64,000 nt of DNA, from the NCBI GenBank assembly GCA_963715815.1, contig OY970278.1:2976001-3040000 (forward strand), given 5' to 3'. This DNA comes from JAFAMS01 sp963715815. Lineage in GTDB: Bacteria > Vulcanimicrobiota > Vulcanimicrobiia > Vulcanimicrobiales > Vulcanimicrobiaceae. Below are positions 17,466 through 25,838 of this stretch, piece after piece. Within the stretch, counting starts at the first letter, position 1, and each line of letters begins with the position of its first letter. The translations under genes and the position numbers were made by a program. Below the pieces are notes generated by a model, which saw nothing but the letters and a program-made list of their open reading frames with translations, was not told the origin of the DNA and ran no database searches.

Positions 17466-18295
17466 TTGACCTATCCGTCGTCGTCCCCGCTTTCAACGAA
17501 GCGAACGATCTTTGGGACATGGCGACAAATATGTCACCATGCTTGGACGAAGTCGTCGGCGCCGGGCGATGGCAGTTCGTCATTGTCGACAATGGCAGCT
17601 CTGACGGTACGCGCGAGCGCGCAAGAGCCATTGCGGAGCAATGGCCGACAACACGGGTCGTTGAGCTCCCACGCCCTGACTACGGCAACGCGATGTACAA
17701 CGGCATATGTGCTTCTGAAGGTGAGTGGGCATATATTATCAACGTCGACTTCTGGGACCAAGTCATGTTGACGTGGTGCTGGAAGCATCGAGGCCTCTAC
17801 GAACTTGTCCTCGGTTCCAAGCGCGCGGATATGACGCTGAATCAGCAGTTTAAGTATCGACGGGCTCTGAGTTGGGGACTGAATTCAATATTGCAGTTCT
17901 TTTTCGGGTTTGTCGGTTCGGACACGCACGGACAAAAATTCATCCACCTTCCAACTGTACGTCCCATCGCAGACCGCTGCGTCATGCGCCGAGGGCAATT
18001 CGATACCGAGCTGACGCTCCGCGCGGCGCGATCGGGACTGTGGCTTGCGGAAGTTCCGGTTCCCCTTTCCGAAGTGCGCCCTCCACGAAATCTGATGATC
18101 GCAAAGATATATCGAAATATCGTGGATATACTGCGCCTACGCAAAGTCATGAAGCAAGTTCCCCCAAAAGCGCCACTTCGCTATCATCGTTGGGCGCGCG
18201 AGGATCTTCTCGAAGGCGGATCGCGTCAGGCGCAAGCCTTCCTCGACGCCGCGCAGCGCCAGCGCACGCTCGACGCGCGAGAGATCTCCGTCTAA
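17462..18295 (+). CDS. Family 2 glycosyltransferase
   Basis: A 277-residue GT-A-fold transferase. It opens with MIDLSVVVPAFNEAN and has FVIVDNGSSDGTRERARA and GNAMYNGICASEGEWAYIINVDFWD. The last segment occupies the place of the DxD motif but reads D-F-W-D, so metal binding may differ from typical members. It lacks C-terminal membrane helices. GTG 17462 overlaps the TGA of the deacetylase gene (GTGA), which settles the start against a longer upstream extension. Donor and acceptor sugars are unknown. It belongs to the run sqdB-flippase-deacetylase-GT2-methyltransferase-epimerase. Confidence 0.82.
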   Translation: MIDLSVVVPAFNEANDLWDMATNMSPCLDEVVGAGRWQFVIVDNGSSDGTRERARAIAEQWPTTRVVELPRPDYGNAMYNGICASEGEWAYIINVDFWDQVMLTWCWKHRGLYELVLGSKRADMTLNQQFKYRRALSWGLNSILQFFFGFVGSDTHGQKFIHLPTVRPIADRCVMRRGQFDTELTLRAARSGLWLAEVPVPLSEVRPPRNLMIAKIYRNIVDILRLRKVMKQVPPKAPLRYHRWAREDLLEGGSRQAQAFLDAAQRQRTLDAREISV

Positions 18296-18301
18296 CGACC
18301 T

Positions 18302-19051
18302 GTGGAGAAACCTTTGGAGGCCCGAATATCAGACGCGCACTATAGCGACGCGTCCGAATATGAACGGTCCAGCAAGAAGATGATGCGTGAATTGATCACC
18401 GGGATTCACCCATCGCGAATCTTAGATGTTGGGTGCGGAACTGGTCTCAATGCGTCTTTCTTGAAAGCCGCCGGACACAGCGTAACCGGCGTCGATATCT
18501 CTCCCGTGGCTATCGAGCGGTTTACCGGTCAGGGCTTCGAAGGGTTTGTTTGCGATGTTAGCGCCCAGTCGTTGCCGCTGGACGACGGCACGTTCGATCT
18601 GGCCTACGCGTCGGAAGTGATTGAGCACTGTACGGACACGGAAACATTTCTACGTGAACTCTTTCGCGTGTTGCGTCCGGGTGGAGAGCTCATTTTGTCT
18701 ACTCCCAATTCAGCGTTCTGGCCCTATCGTATTCTTGCAGCCCTCGGGCGAACTCCGAGTGAGGTTCAGCATCCTGGGCACGTGAGGTTCTTTTCACAAA
18801 AGAGCCTACGCCGAGCAGTCGAGCGCGCGGGGTTCGCCGATATCAACGTTTCGGGTCGTCATATGTACCTTCTATTCGGAAGCGCTGTCGACTCAGCCGC
18901 CATCGCTCTGCAAAAAGTCGGCTTCGAACGAGAGCAGCGCTTCCGTACCGGGGGCCATTTTTGGCAACTCAGCAAGTTCTCTCCGAAAGCAAGCGGTTTC
19001 TGGGCGGATACGCTATTCGTCCGAGCGACGAAGCCAAACTTGAGTGCCTGA
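18302..19051 (+). CDS. Class I SAM-dependent methyltransferase
   Basis: A 249-residue enzyme with ILDVGCGTGLNASFL (motif I), VTGVDISPVAIERF, LPLDDGTFDLAYASEVIEH and RVLRPGGELILSTPNSAFW, all typical of methyltransferase type 11/UbiE-like proteins. The segment HPGHVRFFSQKSLRRAVERAGF is common in methyltransferases that work beside glycosyltransferases. It uses a GTG start six bases after the preceding stop, and its 3' end overlaps the next gene by eight bases. Likely substrate: a sugar or lipid-linked glycan of the cluster; this is inferred. Confidence 0.8.
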   Translation: MEKPLEARISDAHYSDASEYERSSKKMMRELITGIHPSRILDVGCGTGLNASFLKAAGHSVTGVDISPVAIERFTGQGFEGFVCDVSAQSLPLDDGTFDLAYASEVIEHCTDTETFLRELFRVLRPGGELILSTPNSAFWPYRILAALGRTPSEVQHPGHVRFFSQKSLRRAVERAGFADINVSGRHMYLLFGSAVDSAAIALQKVGFEREQRFRTGGHFWQLSKFSPKASGFWADTLFVRATKPNLSA

Positions 19052-19976
19052 TTTCTCGCGAGTCCTCATCACAGGCGGCTGCGGCTTCATCGGAAGCAAT
19101 CTAATAAATCTTCTCCGGAAGCGCGTCGACTGTGAGATACGCGTCCTCGACAACTGCACGAGTAGTTCCGAACGCGACATTGCCGAGTTTAACGTAGAGC
19201 TTATCGTCGGCGACATCAATGACGCCGAAGCCGTGGCAAAAGCTCTCAAAAATGTGGACTTAGTGGTCCATCTGGCAGCAGATACGCGGGTCATTGAATC
19301 CATATCGGCACCGGAGCGGAATTTTCAGACCAACGTCGTCGGGACATTCAATTTGCTCTGCAGCATGCGAACCGCCGGCGTTTCGCGCATCGTAAATGCC
19401 TCGACCGGTGGTGCGATCCTCGGCGAAATCGATCCACCTGCGCACGAGAATATCGCGGCTTCGCCAGTTTCACCATACGGCGCGAGTAAGCTAGCCGCCG
19501 AAGGCTACTGCTCGGCGTTCGCGGGCGTCTACGGCTTCTCCGCAACGAGTCTGCGCTTCGCAAACGTGTATGGCCCGAGGTCTTATCACAAGGGTAGCGT
19601 CGTTGCGCATTTTTTTAAGCAACTTTTGGCGCGGCAGTCGTTGGTCGTCTTCGGAGACGGTGCGCAAACGCGCGACTATGTCTTTGTCGAGGATATTTGC
19701 GACGGCATCATGCGCGCGATGGAGGCAGCCGAAAGCGGAGTATTTCAGTTAGGAACCGGATCGCCGACAAGCGTTAATGAGCTGATCGCATTGATGACGA
19801 ATGTCGTTGGAGATGAGTTTCCCGTTCAAGTTCGCTACGAGCCGTTCCGCAGCGGAGAGCTTCGCCGGAGCTGGTGCGATATTGCGAAGGCACGACGCGT
19901 TTTGAAATACGACCCGAAGACCTCGCTCGCAGGCGGTCTTGCGCGAACCTGGGAGTGGTTCAAACAGTCGATGTGA
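19044..19976 (+). CDS. NAD-dependent epimerase/dehydratase (UDP-glucose 4-epimerase-like)
   Basis: A 310-residue extended SDR. It has ITGGCGFIGSNL for NAD binding, LVVHLAADTRV, NASTGGAILGE, SPYGASKLAAEGY (the catalytic YxxxK) and SLRFANVYGPRSYHKGSVV. FGDGAQTRDYVFVEDICDG completes the set. It would epimerise a UDP-hexose, for example at C4, but the exact substrate cannot be read from the sequence. The GTG start lies inside the methyltransferase gene (eight-base overlap), indicating coupled translation. It is the last gene of the forward run and faces the GT4 gene tail to tail with 11 bases between stops. Confidence 0.85.
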   Translation: MPDFSRVLITGGCGFIGSNLINLLRKRVDCEIRVLDNCTSSSERDIAEFNVELIVGDINDAEAVAKALKNVDLVVHLAADTRVIESISAPERNFQTNVVGTFNLLCSMRTAGVSRIVNASTGGAILGEIDPPAHENIAASPVSPYGASKLAAEGYCSAFAGVYGFSATSLRFANVYGPRSYHKGSVVAHFFKQLLARQSLVVFGDGAQTRDYVFVEDICDGIMRAMEAAESGVFQLGTGSPTSVNELIALMTNVVGDEFPVQVRYEPFRSGELRRSWCDIAKARRVLKYDPKTSLAGGLARTWEWFKQSM

Positions 19977-19987
19977 CTTGCCCGTCG

Positions 19988-21778
19988 TTACAACCTGAGG
20001 CCGAATTCCGAATACTCTGCGGCCAGTTCCTCTCGGTACTTACGCCGTTCTTCCACCACAATTCGAGATCGCAGATCGGCGTCCGTAGCCGCGAGGTAAA
20101 GTAGAGCAGCTGCTTCGTACGGACTCGCGCGATCGCAAACGACGCTGCAATTTTCTATAAGCTCACACTGCGCGACATCGTCGAAAGCAACGATCGGGAT
20201 CTCGAACCACAAGGCTTGGTCAACTGCGTCCGCGGCAGCTTGCGGCTTTCCAAAAGCGCAAGCAACATGCGCGTCTCGAAAAGCGGCTATCTGGGTCGAA
20301 ACGTCCTCGCCGAGAAGCGTTACGGTCACGAGTTGGCTCAGAGCGCCGCGTACTTCATTTGAACACGCCTGCTCGAAAGCGAACAGTCGTATCGGACCGG
20401 CCCGTCTTTGAAGAGCGGCCAGGATTTCAATGAAACCCTGAAGCGAGCCCGAGTCGAGCGGCGCTAACGATAAGACGTTGATCTTGCCGTCGTCAAAACG
20501 AGGAGTCTTAGCCCGTGGCGCGGCCCAGCGTTCCAGGCTCACGATCTGATCGATGCGCGTGATCTCTTGAGCCATTCTTGCTTCGATTGCACCAAGAGTA
20601 CGCTTCGCGACGTCGTCCCAGCTGCCCGATTGCAGCGCGACCGCTCTCCCACGCATTCCTATTCCGTCAATCTCGGCGTCGCTCGATTCGTCGATAATCG
20701 CGAAGACTCGCGCCCATTCGTCGACGGTGCGCGCTATCCAGCCGCCACCCGATCGATCAACGATCTCGGCCGTTGCCGCACTGTCCGAATGAACGACGAC
20801 CGGACGCCGAAGGTGCCACGCCTCGAAAACAGTTCGCGAAAAACTCTCGTTCGTCGACGGTTGCAGCAACGCTCGCGCGTGCCCGAGCAAAGTCGATTTC
20901 GCTTCTTCCGTCACTGCACCGAGATCGATGATGCCTTCACCCCCCAACGCCTGCGCGTGAGGTCCGGCCACGATCAGCTGCAGAGACGTTGTTCGCCGTG
21001 CTTCGCGAAATTGCGAAAATGCCTCGAGCGCAAGATCAATGTTCTTGGTCTTGTCGCCGCGTCCCAGAAAAAGCAGATAGCGTGAGCGCCGGGGCGCGAA
21101 TCCTTTGATGTCGAGGAACTCGCTCGGCGGCGTCGCGACGTCCACCGCATGACCGATTACGGTCGACCGTCCGTGTATCCACGGCCCGTAAAGCCGAGCC
21201 GCGACGTTGAGCTCGCCTTCACTGTTGAAAAGCAAACCCCGCGTACGGCGAAACGCCTCGCGGATGGGGTCGAGATATGCGTATGCTTCGTCGTGCAGGC
21301 ACGGAATCAAGAACGCGCGGTCCACAACGAGCGGTAAGCCTTCGACCGTCGTCGTGTAGAGGTACGGCAGAAACAGAAACGCATCAAAATCATGCGCACG
21401 CTCCCGGAGCTCGCGCATTAACGCGGATGAACGAATGCCTTGCGAGATAAATGCGTCGGTCGCAGCCGGCGGCAACGGCGCAAGATCGCGACGAAGCTGA
21501 TCGCGGCGCAGCGCGAGAAGCGCAGAGTTTGCCCTCGAAAACGCGACACGATCGCGGGGATCAACGCGAAATCGCGTAATCTTGATGCCATCGACCTTCT
21601 GAGTACCCGGCCGATGATAATTTGCCGACCAGTCGTCGTGGAACGACCGGCAACACGTTGTGAGAACCTCGACGTCGACGCCTTTGCGCAAGAGCGCACG
21701 TGAGAGGTCGAACGCAAGACGTTCCGCGCCACCGATCAGGTCGGCGCCGAACCACGGCGTGACTATCGCGACCCTCAC
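19988..21778 (-). CDS. Family 4 (GT-B) glycosyltransferase with long C-terminal extension
   Basis: A 596-residue protein beginning MRVAIVTPWFGADLIGGAER, the usual GT4 opening. Its C-terminal Rossmann half has FLGRGDKTKNIDLALEAF and LLQPSTNESFSRTVFEAW, which contains the EX7E donor-binding motif (ESFSRTVFE). After residue about 420 there is a second Rossmann-like stretch (KINVLSLAPLDSGSLQGFIE, then IPIVAFDDVAQCELIE), suggesting a partial or degenerate second transferase module. GTG 21778 is the start because the motif begins there; the in-frame extension to 21976 is unconvincing. It is divergent from the Uma2-like gene. It could be the sulfoquinovosyl- or another hexosyltransferase of the cluster, but nothing in the sequence proves this. 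Confidence 0.8.
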   Translation of the reverse strand: MRVAIVTPWFGADLIGGAERLAFDLSRALLRKGVDVEVLTTCCRSFHDDWSANYHRPGTQKVDGIKITRFRVDPRDRVAFSRANSALLALRRDQLRRDLAPLPPAATDAFISQGIRSSALMRELRERAHDFDAFLFLPYLYTTTVEGLPLVVDRAFLIPCLHDEAYAYLDPIREAFRRTRGLLFNSEGELNVAARLYGPWIHGRSTVIGHAVDVATPPSEFLDIKGFAPRRSRYLLFLGRGDKTKNIDLALEAFSQFREARRTTSLQLIVAGPHAQALGGEGIIDLGAVTEEAKSTLLGHARALLQPSTNESFSRTVFEAWHLRRPVVVHSDSAATAEIVDRSGGGWIARTVDEWARVFAIIDESSDAEIDGIGMRGRAVALQSGSWDDVAKRTLGAIEARMAQEITRIDQIVSLERWAAPRAKTPRFDDGKINVLSLAPLDSGSLQGFIEILAALQRRAGPIRLFAFEQACSNEVRGALSQLVTVTLLGEDVSTQIAAFRDAHVACAFGKPQAAADAVDQALWFEIPIVAFDDVAQCELIENCSVVCDRASPYEAAALLYLAATDADLRSRIVVEERRKYREELAAEYSEFGLRL

Positions 21779-21840
21779 GCCCAAGCCTTTCGTCGCATGC
21801 CTTCGTCGTGATAGAGTGGTGTGCGAAGCGAGGAGACAGC

Positions 21841-22380
21841 ATGGCGCATCGAGCGGTCTTGGTGTACGAGGACCTCGAGAAGTTCCCGGAAGACAACCGG
21901 CGCCGCGAGATTCTCGGCGGCGACCTGTACGTGACGCCGAGCCCGACCCCGCGGCACCAAAGCGTCGCGGATGCAATCACGGAAGCCCTGCGTGCACATG
22001 CGCGGACGACTGGCGGCAAGGCGTACAGCGGGCCCCTCGATGTCGTGTTGAGCGCGCAAAACGTCGTCGAGCCCGACGTCATCTACCTCGGCCCAGATCG
22101 GCTCGACCGGATTGGGGAACGCGCGATCCTCGGCGTCCCGAGCCTCTTCGTCGAGGTGCTCTCGCCATCGACACGACGAATCGATTTGGGGCGAAAAAGA
22201 AGCCTGTACGCGCGTTTTGCTCTCCCGGAGTATTGGATCGTCGATACGGACATACGCACGATCGAACGATGCACCGAGCCCGACGGCGACACGTACCGGA
22301 ACGTAGCTGTTTTCGATCGAGACATGCCTGCCGCTACGATTCCAGATCTCGTCCTCTCGTTCGAGGAGATCTTCCGCTAG
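21841..22380 (+). CDS. Uma2-family (DUF820) PD-(D/E)XK nuclease-like protein
   Basis: A 179-residue protein. It has YVTPSPTPRHQSVADAI, VEPDVIYLGPDR, VPSLFVEVLSPSTRRID and RFALPEYWIVD, the conserved Uma2 pattern with a PD...EVL active-site arrangement like PD-(D/E)XK nucleases. Uma2 proteins are abundant in cyanobacteria and related phyla; their role is largely unknown. The start is supported by AGGAG at 21831-21835, five bases before ATG 21841, the clearest ribosome-binding site in this part of the window. It is flanked by glycosyltransferase and ligase genes on the other strand and has no toxin-antitoxin partner beside it, so it looks like an isolated insertion in the glycan region. Confidence 0.82.
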   Translation: MAHRAVLVYEDLEKFPEDNRRREILGGDLYVTPSPTPRHQSVADAITEALRAHARTTGGKAYSGPLDVVLSAQNVVEPDVIYLGPDRLDRIGERAILGVPSLFVEVLSPSTRRIDLGRKRSLYARFALPEYWIVDTDIRTIERCTEPDGDTYRNVAVFDRDMPAATIPDLVLSFEEIFR

Positions 22381-22392
22381 CGACAAGGGCGG

Positions 22393-22758
22393 TTAATCGT
22401 CGCCAACTTGCGACAAGAGCGTTCGAACCAGCGCCAGCGTCTCGCGCTGCGAACGAATCAAGGCCGCATTGACTTCTTGCTGATCGCGCATGGCGAGGCC
22501 AAGAACACGCAGCGCAAACTCGCGCAGCCCGCGACTCACCGAGAACGGAAACATCTTCAGATTCTCGGGCCACGTCGTGCGCGGCACCGAACGTTCCTCA
22601 GCCGCCGCGAGGGCCTGCTCTACCGCCTGAAGGTGCAGCTCGAGCGCCAACTTCGAAACGCGCGGGCTGCCCGCGGGTTCGCTCATACGGCCTCCCTCTT
22701 CGGCGACGCGCGCCCGCAGCGCTTCAATATCGATCCGGGGATTGTTCGAGCGAATCAC
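22393..22758 (-). CDS. Small IRSNNP-motif protein of a glycan operon
   Basis: A 121-residue protein starting MIRSNNPRIDIEALRARV. I recall this N-terminal motif from stand-alone or methyltransferase-fused proteins in surface-glycan loci. The remainder is helical (LELHLQAVEQALAAAEERS and a C-terminal run rich in Leu, Arg and Gln). GTG 22758 overlaps the TGA of the upstream O-antigen-ligase-like gene as GTGA, so translation is likely coupled and this start is well supported. There is no signal peptide or membrane segment. Function is unknown; an adaptor for a glycosyltransferase or methyltransferase is a guess from context. Confidence 0.65.
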   Translation of the reverse strand: MIRSNNPRIDIEALRARVAEEGGRMSEPAGSPRVSKLALELHLQAVEQALAAAEERSVPRTTWPENLKMFPFSVSRGLREFALRVLGLAMRDQQEVNAALIRSQRETLALVRTLLSQVGDD

Positions 22759-24078
22759 GATTGTGGGAGAATTCCAACATCGTCGCGCGACGCCAATAGC
22801 TCGACAATCGCGATGCCGAAGAGCAAGCACCACATGCCGCCAACCTTCGGATAGAACCACATATAATCGAAGATCTGATGGAGCGCGAATGCGATATTGG
22901 CCGCTCCGACGCCGATGACGAGTACGCGCCGCGAGTACCGCCGGACGAATGGGGCGATCGATTCATAAATGAGGAATAGCACCGCGGCGAGCCCCAGGAT
23001 GCCGGTCTCGGCCAACGACTGCAAGTATAGGCTGTTTGCGTGGGTGTGGACGTCGGGATAGCCGACCAAACCCAGTTCGAGCTCATAGTTTCCCGCGCCG
23101 ATGCCGATCAGTGGCGAGCGCTGCCACAGCTCGACTGCAGCCGACCAGAGAATCGAGCGTGTTCCAAGATGATTCGCGACAGCCACTTCCGCGAACGAAA
23201 AGAAGCGCGCTTCAAGCCCGGCCATCAAGCCGATGCCGACGAGAATGACCGCAAGGAGCACGAGTCCGCCGGCGAGTCTAACTCCGATGCGTTTCGGCGG
23301 ACGCAGGAGAACGAGCACCACAACGGCACCGACGAAGCCCGCGACGATTCCGGAGCGCGACAGCGTCAGCACCATTGCAATTGCCGAGAGCACGGTGGCC
23401 GAAACGAGCCACACGTCGCGATGCAGCAGCGTCCGCGCGAAAAGAACCGGGAAAATCAGGTTCAACCAACCCGCAAACTGGTTCGGCCCTTCCAGCGAGC
23501 CGGCGACGCGCGGCCAAACGTGATTGCGCACGATCACGCCCGAAGGCGCACCAATGAAGAGCTGCGCGATCGCGTACAAAGATTCGAAGATCGCGATGCC
23601 AATAAGTGCACGCCAGATCGGACGATCGTCGGGATCGTTGTCGAACGCGATCGCCGCGGCGATGAACGTGATCCCGATACTCGATCCACTTCGCGAGCTC
23701 GCGCGCGACCTGACCGTGATGCTGCGCAGAGATCGCCGAGAGCGCAATCGTCACCAGTACGAATCCGAAAGCCGCGAGCACGACGCGCACGACACGATCG
23801 CTCAGAATGCGCAGCGAAGGTCGATGCAGCAAGAGCGCGATTATAAACCCGATGAATGCGGCCTTCGGAATCGTAACCGATGTTCCGAAGATATAACGCG
23901 CTTCGGCAAACGGTAGGCACACGATCATCGCGCCGACGCCGAGTGCGGGGCGCCGGTACGTTAGATATCCGACGGCGACCGCAATAGCAAGAAAAAAGAG
24001 CGCGTGGAGCGGCCCGAGGTGATAGTGCGGCGGATTGAAGACCGGCGAGAATACGTACCCCGGCTGCCATCGAATCAT
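22755..24078 (-). CDS. O-antigen ligase/polymerase (Wzy/WaaL-like), one frameshift near 23685
   Basis: The repaired product (about 440 residues) is a multi-pass membrane protein. Its N-terminal part (MIRWQPGYVFSPVF to ELAKWIEY) is in one frame and the rest, from GITFIAAAIAFDNDP, in another. Alignment by eye to the paralogue at 34903-36138 (LKWIQY, SRSGI, NQLAGY, THANSWYLQSL) shows the break is internal to one conserved gene. Diagnostic Wzy_C elements are present: GPNQFAGWLNLIFP, LTLSRSGIVAG, GAGNYELELG and HTHANSLYLQSLAETG. It would ligate or polymerise lipid-linked glycans on the periplasmic side. It is in a minus-strand operon with a GT-C-like gene upstream and the IRSNNP protein downstream. 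Confidence 0.78.
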
Positions 24079-24099
24079 GGTCGGCCTATTCCGGCTCCC

Positions 24100-25827
24100 T
24101 CACCGAGTTCCGGCAACAATGACATCCCCATCGTCGAATAGCACGCGCCCGCAAGTGCGCGCGCCGTTGTAACTTTCGCCGCCGACCCCGACGACGACCC
24201 ACATTTTGGAGCGCGCCGCAAATTCGCATTGGACCGCATCGGCGCTCACGATTCGGGCCTTAGGGGCGAGCATCAGAAGCTCTCCGTTTTGAATATTGAC
24301 AACCTCGGCAGCGTGCGGGTGCTTTGCAAACCATTTGAAGAACCTCGTCGAATGGTTGTCAATTCGCGGCATCTCATCCGCATAAAATGAAGCCGCTCGA
24401 ACGGAAGCCGGACCAACACCATAAAGGACGATAGCCGCGACAACGATCGACGCAGCCGCGGCAGCGGTTCTGCGCCAGCGCGTCGAGAAAGCGACAATCG
24501 AGAGTGACAGCACGATCGCAGCAGCTTCAAACGCTGTCGGAGTTATGGAATCATTTTCGAAAATGAGGTACAGCTGGACGATACCCAAAACGGCGCTGGC
24601 CGCAGCAAGCAGTGCGATGCCTATGGGGAGCCTTCGCGCGAGCGGTGCGAGGCAAACCGCACCTAGAGCAAGAGCGGGAAGACAATAGCGCAGCGACGAG
24701 CCTGTTGCCAAGTACTGAACTCCGGATACGGCATAGCCCACCGGCGTTATCAGGAAGAGAAGCAAAGCGAGTATGCCTGCAACAGCGATCCTCCGCTCCG
24801 CGGCATCGCCGAAAATCAAACCGACGAATGGCCCTGCGAAAAAGCAAATGGTTGCGGAGCCGCCTCCCATTAGCGTCGACCACAGAACACCGAGTGAAGT
24901 CGGTATATTCGCTCCAATCGTGGTACTCCAGAGAAACTGAAGCGTCAAGGATCTGAATGGGTAGATCGCTTTCGCTTTTAGGAGAGTCACGTGGAGCCAC
25001 CAAGCAGCTGCGGGTGAGAGTGCGAAAACCGCAATGGGGCGCCAAGCGCAAACCGCTGCCGCGAGTCCATAGGTCCACCCATCGGGTTTTATCAACGAGA
25101 TCACGGCTAGTGGCATCATCGAGAGAAGACCCGGCTCGCGCAATGCCCACAAACTTTCGACGAACCACGCTGCCAAGACGAGATCATTGCGTTGGTCGTA
25201 TGTTTGAAATGCCGCGGTCGGAATCGTTATAAACGCCGCGGCGATTGCCGTTGCGGCGAACCGAGGCACGTTGAGAACGTGAAGCCATCCAGCTATACGC
25301 GTCGTCAGCATCATCGCGGCAAGCAAGGACGGAACGCCGGCAATCCACTGTCCACCAACGGAGATGACACCGGAAATGGCGACTTCCGATCCTCCAGGAT
25401 ACCACCACAAGCCCATCCATGTAGGCTCGAGTGATCCGGTTTGCACCCACGCCATGGCATTCGTTAGATGGTATCCGACCGAGTCACCATCCGTGGGCGG
25501 CCGAACAATGTAGGGAGATGCCGCCAAGAACGTCACCGCCGCGGCGACGCCGTCCCACGATGAAAATTGCATAGTAGGTGCGCCGAATCGCAACCGCAGA
25601 CAACAGGCGATGGCTGCCGCTACAAACAGCGCCCAAGCGGTCAACATATGCGCAAAACCTAACAGCAACGGCATTGCGGTCATCAAGAACAGCGTCCATC
25701 GCAGACGAGACGGGACGTCTATCGTGCCTTGTCGCGCAAAAAGCGGAGCCGCGTACCAAAGCATTGCGCTCCAAACGATTGCGGAAATCGTCTGGAACAA
25801 CGTTAGGTTAACGAGAAATGGAAACAA
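24100..25827 (-). CDS. GT-C-like multi-pass membrane glycosyltransferase candidate
   Basis: About 575 residues with at least ten hydrophobic helices. The first periplasmic loop carries RPPTDGDSVGYHLTNAMAWV, whose acidic pair resembles the catalytic loop Asp residues of GT39/GT83-type transferases. WWYPGGSEVAI and TYDQRNDLVLAAWFVE are further loop motifs. The C-terminal part is soluble, probably periplasmic, with KWFAKHPHAAEVVNIQNGEL. The start is uncertain: the frame is open far upstream, but the MurJ-family gene ends at 25839, so TTG 25827 (PLFPFL region) is a reasonable choice. It probably transfers a sugar from a polyprenyl-phosphate donor in the same pathway as its operon neighbours. Confidence 0.68.
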   Translation of the reverse strand: MFPFLVNLTLFQTISAIVWSAMLWYAAPLFARQGTIDVPSRLRWTLFLMTAMPLLLGFAHMLTAWALFVAAAIACCLRLRFGAPTMQFSSWDGVAAAVTFLAASPYIVRPPTDGDSVGYHLTNAMAWVQTGSLEPTWMGLWWYPGGSEVAISGVISVGGQWIAGVPSLLAAMMLTTRIAGWLHVLNVPRFAATAIAAAFITIPTAAFQTYDQRNDLVLAAWFVESLWALREPGLLSMMPLAVISLIKPDGWTYGLAAAVCAWRPIAVFALSPAAAWWLHVTLLKAKAIYPFRSLTLQFLWSTTIGANIPTSLGVLWSTLMGGGSATICFFAGPFVGLIFGDAAERRIAVAGILALLLFLITPVGYAVSGVQYLATGSSLRYCLPALALGAVCLAPLARRLPIGIALLAAASAVLGIVQLYLIFENDSITPTAFEAAAIVLSLSIVAFSTRWRRTAAAAASIVVAAIVLYGVGPASVRAASFYADEMPRIDNHSTRFFKWFAKHPHAAEVVNIQNGELLMLAPKARIVSADAVQCEFAARSKMWVVVGVGGESYNGARTCGRVLFDDGDVIVAGTR

Positions 25828-25838
25828 CGGTTGGCGAA

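Noticed and set aside
23040..23846. A 268-codon open frame antisense to the O-antigen ligase-like gene
   Set aside because: Extremely Arg-rich composition and overlap with conserved Wzy_C motifs on the other strand.
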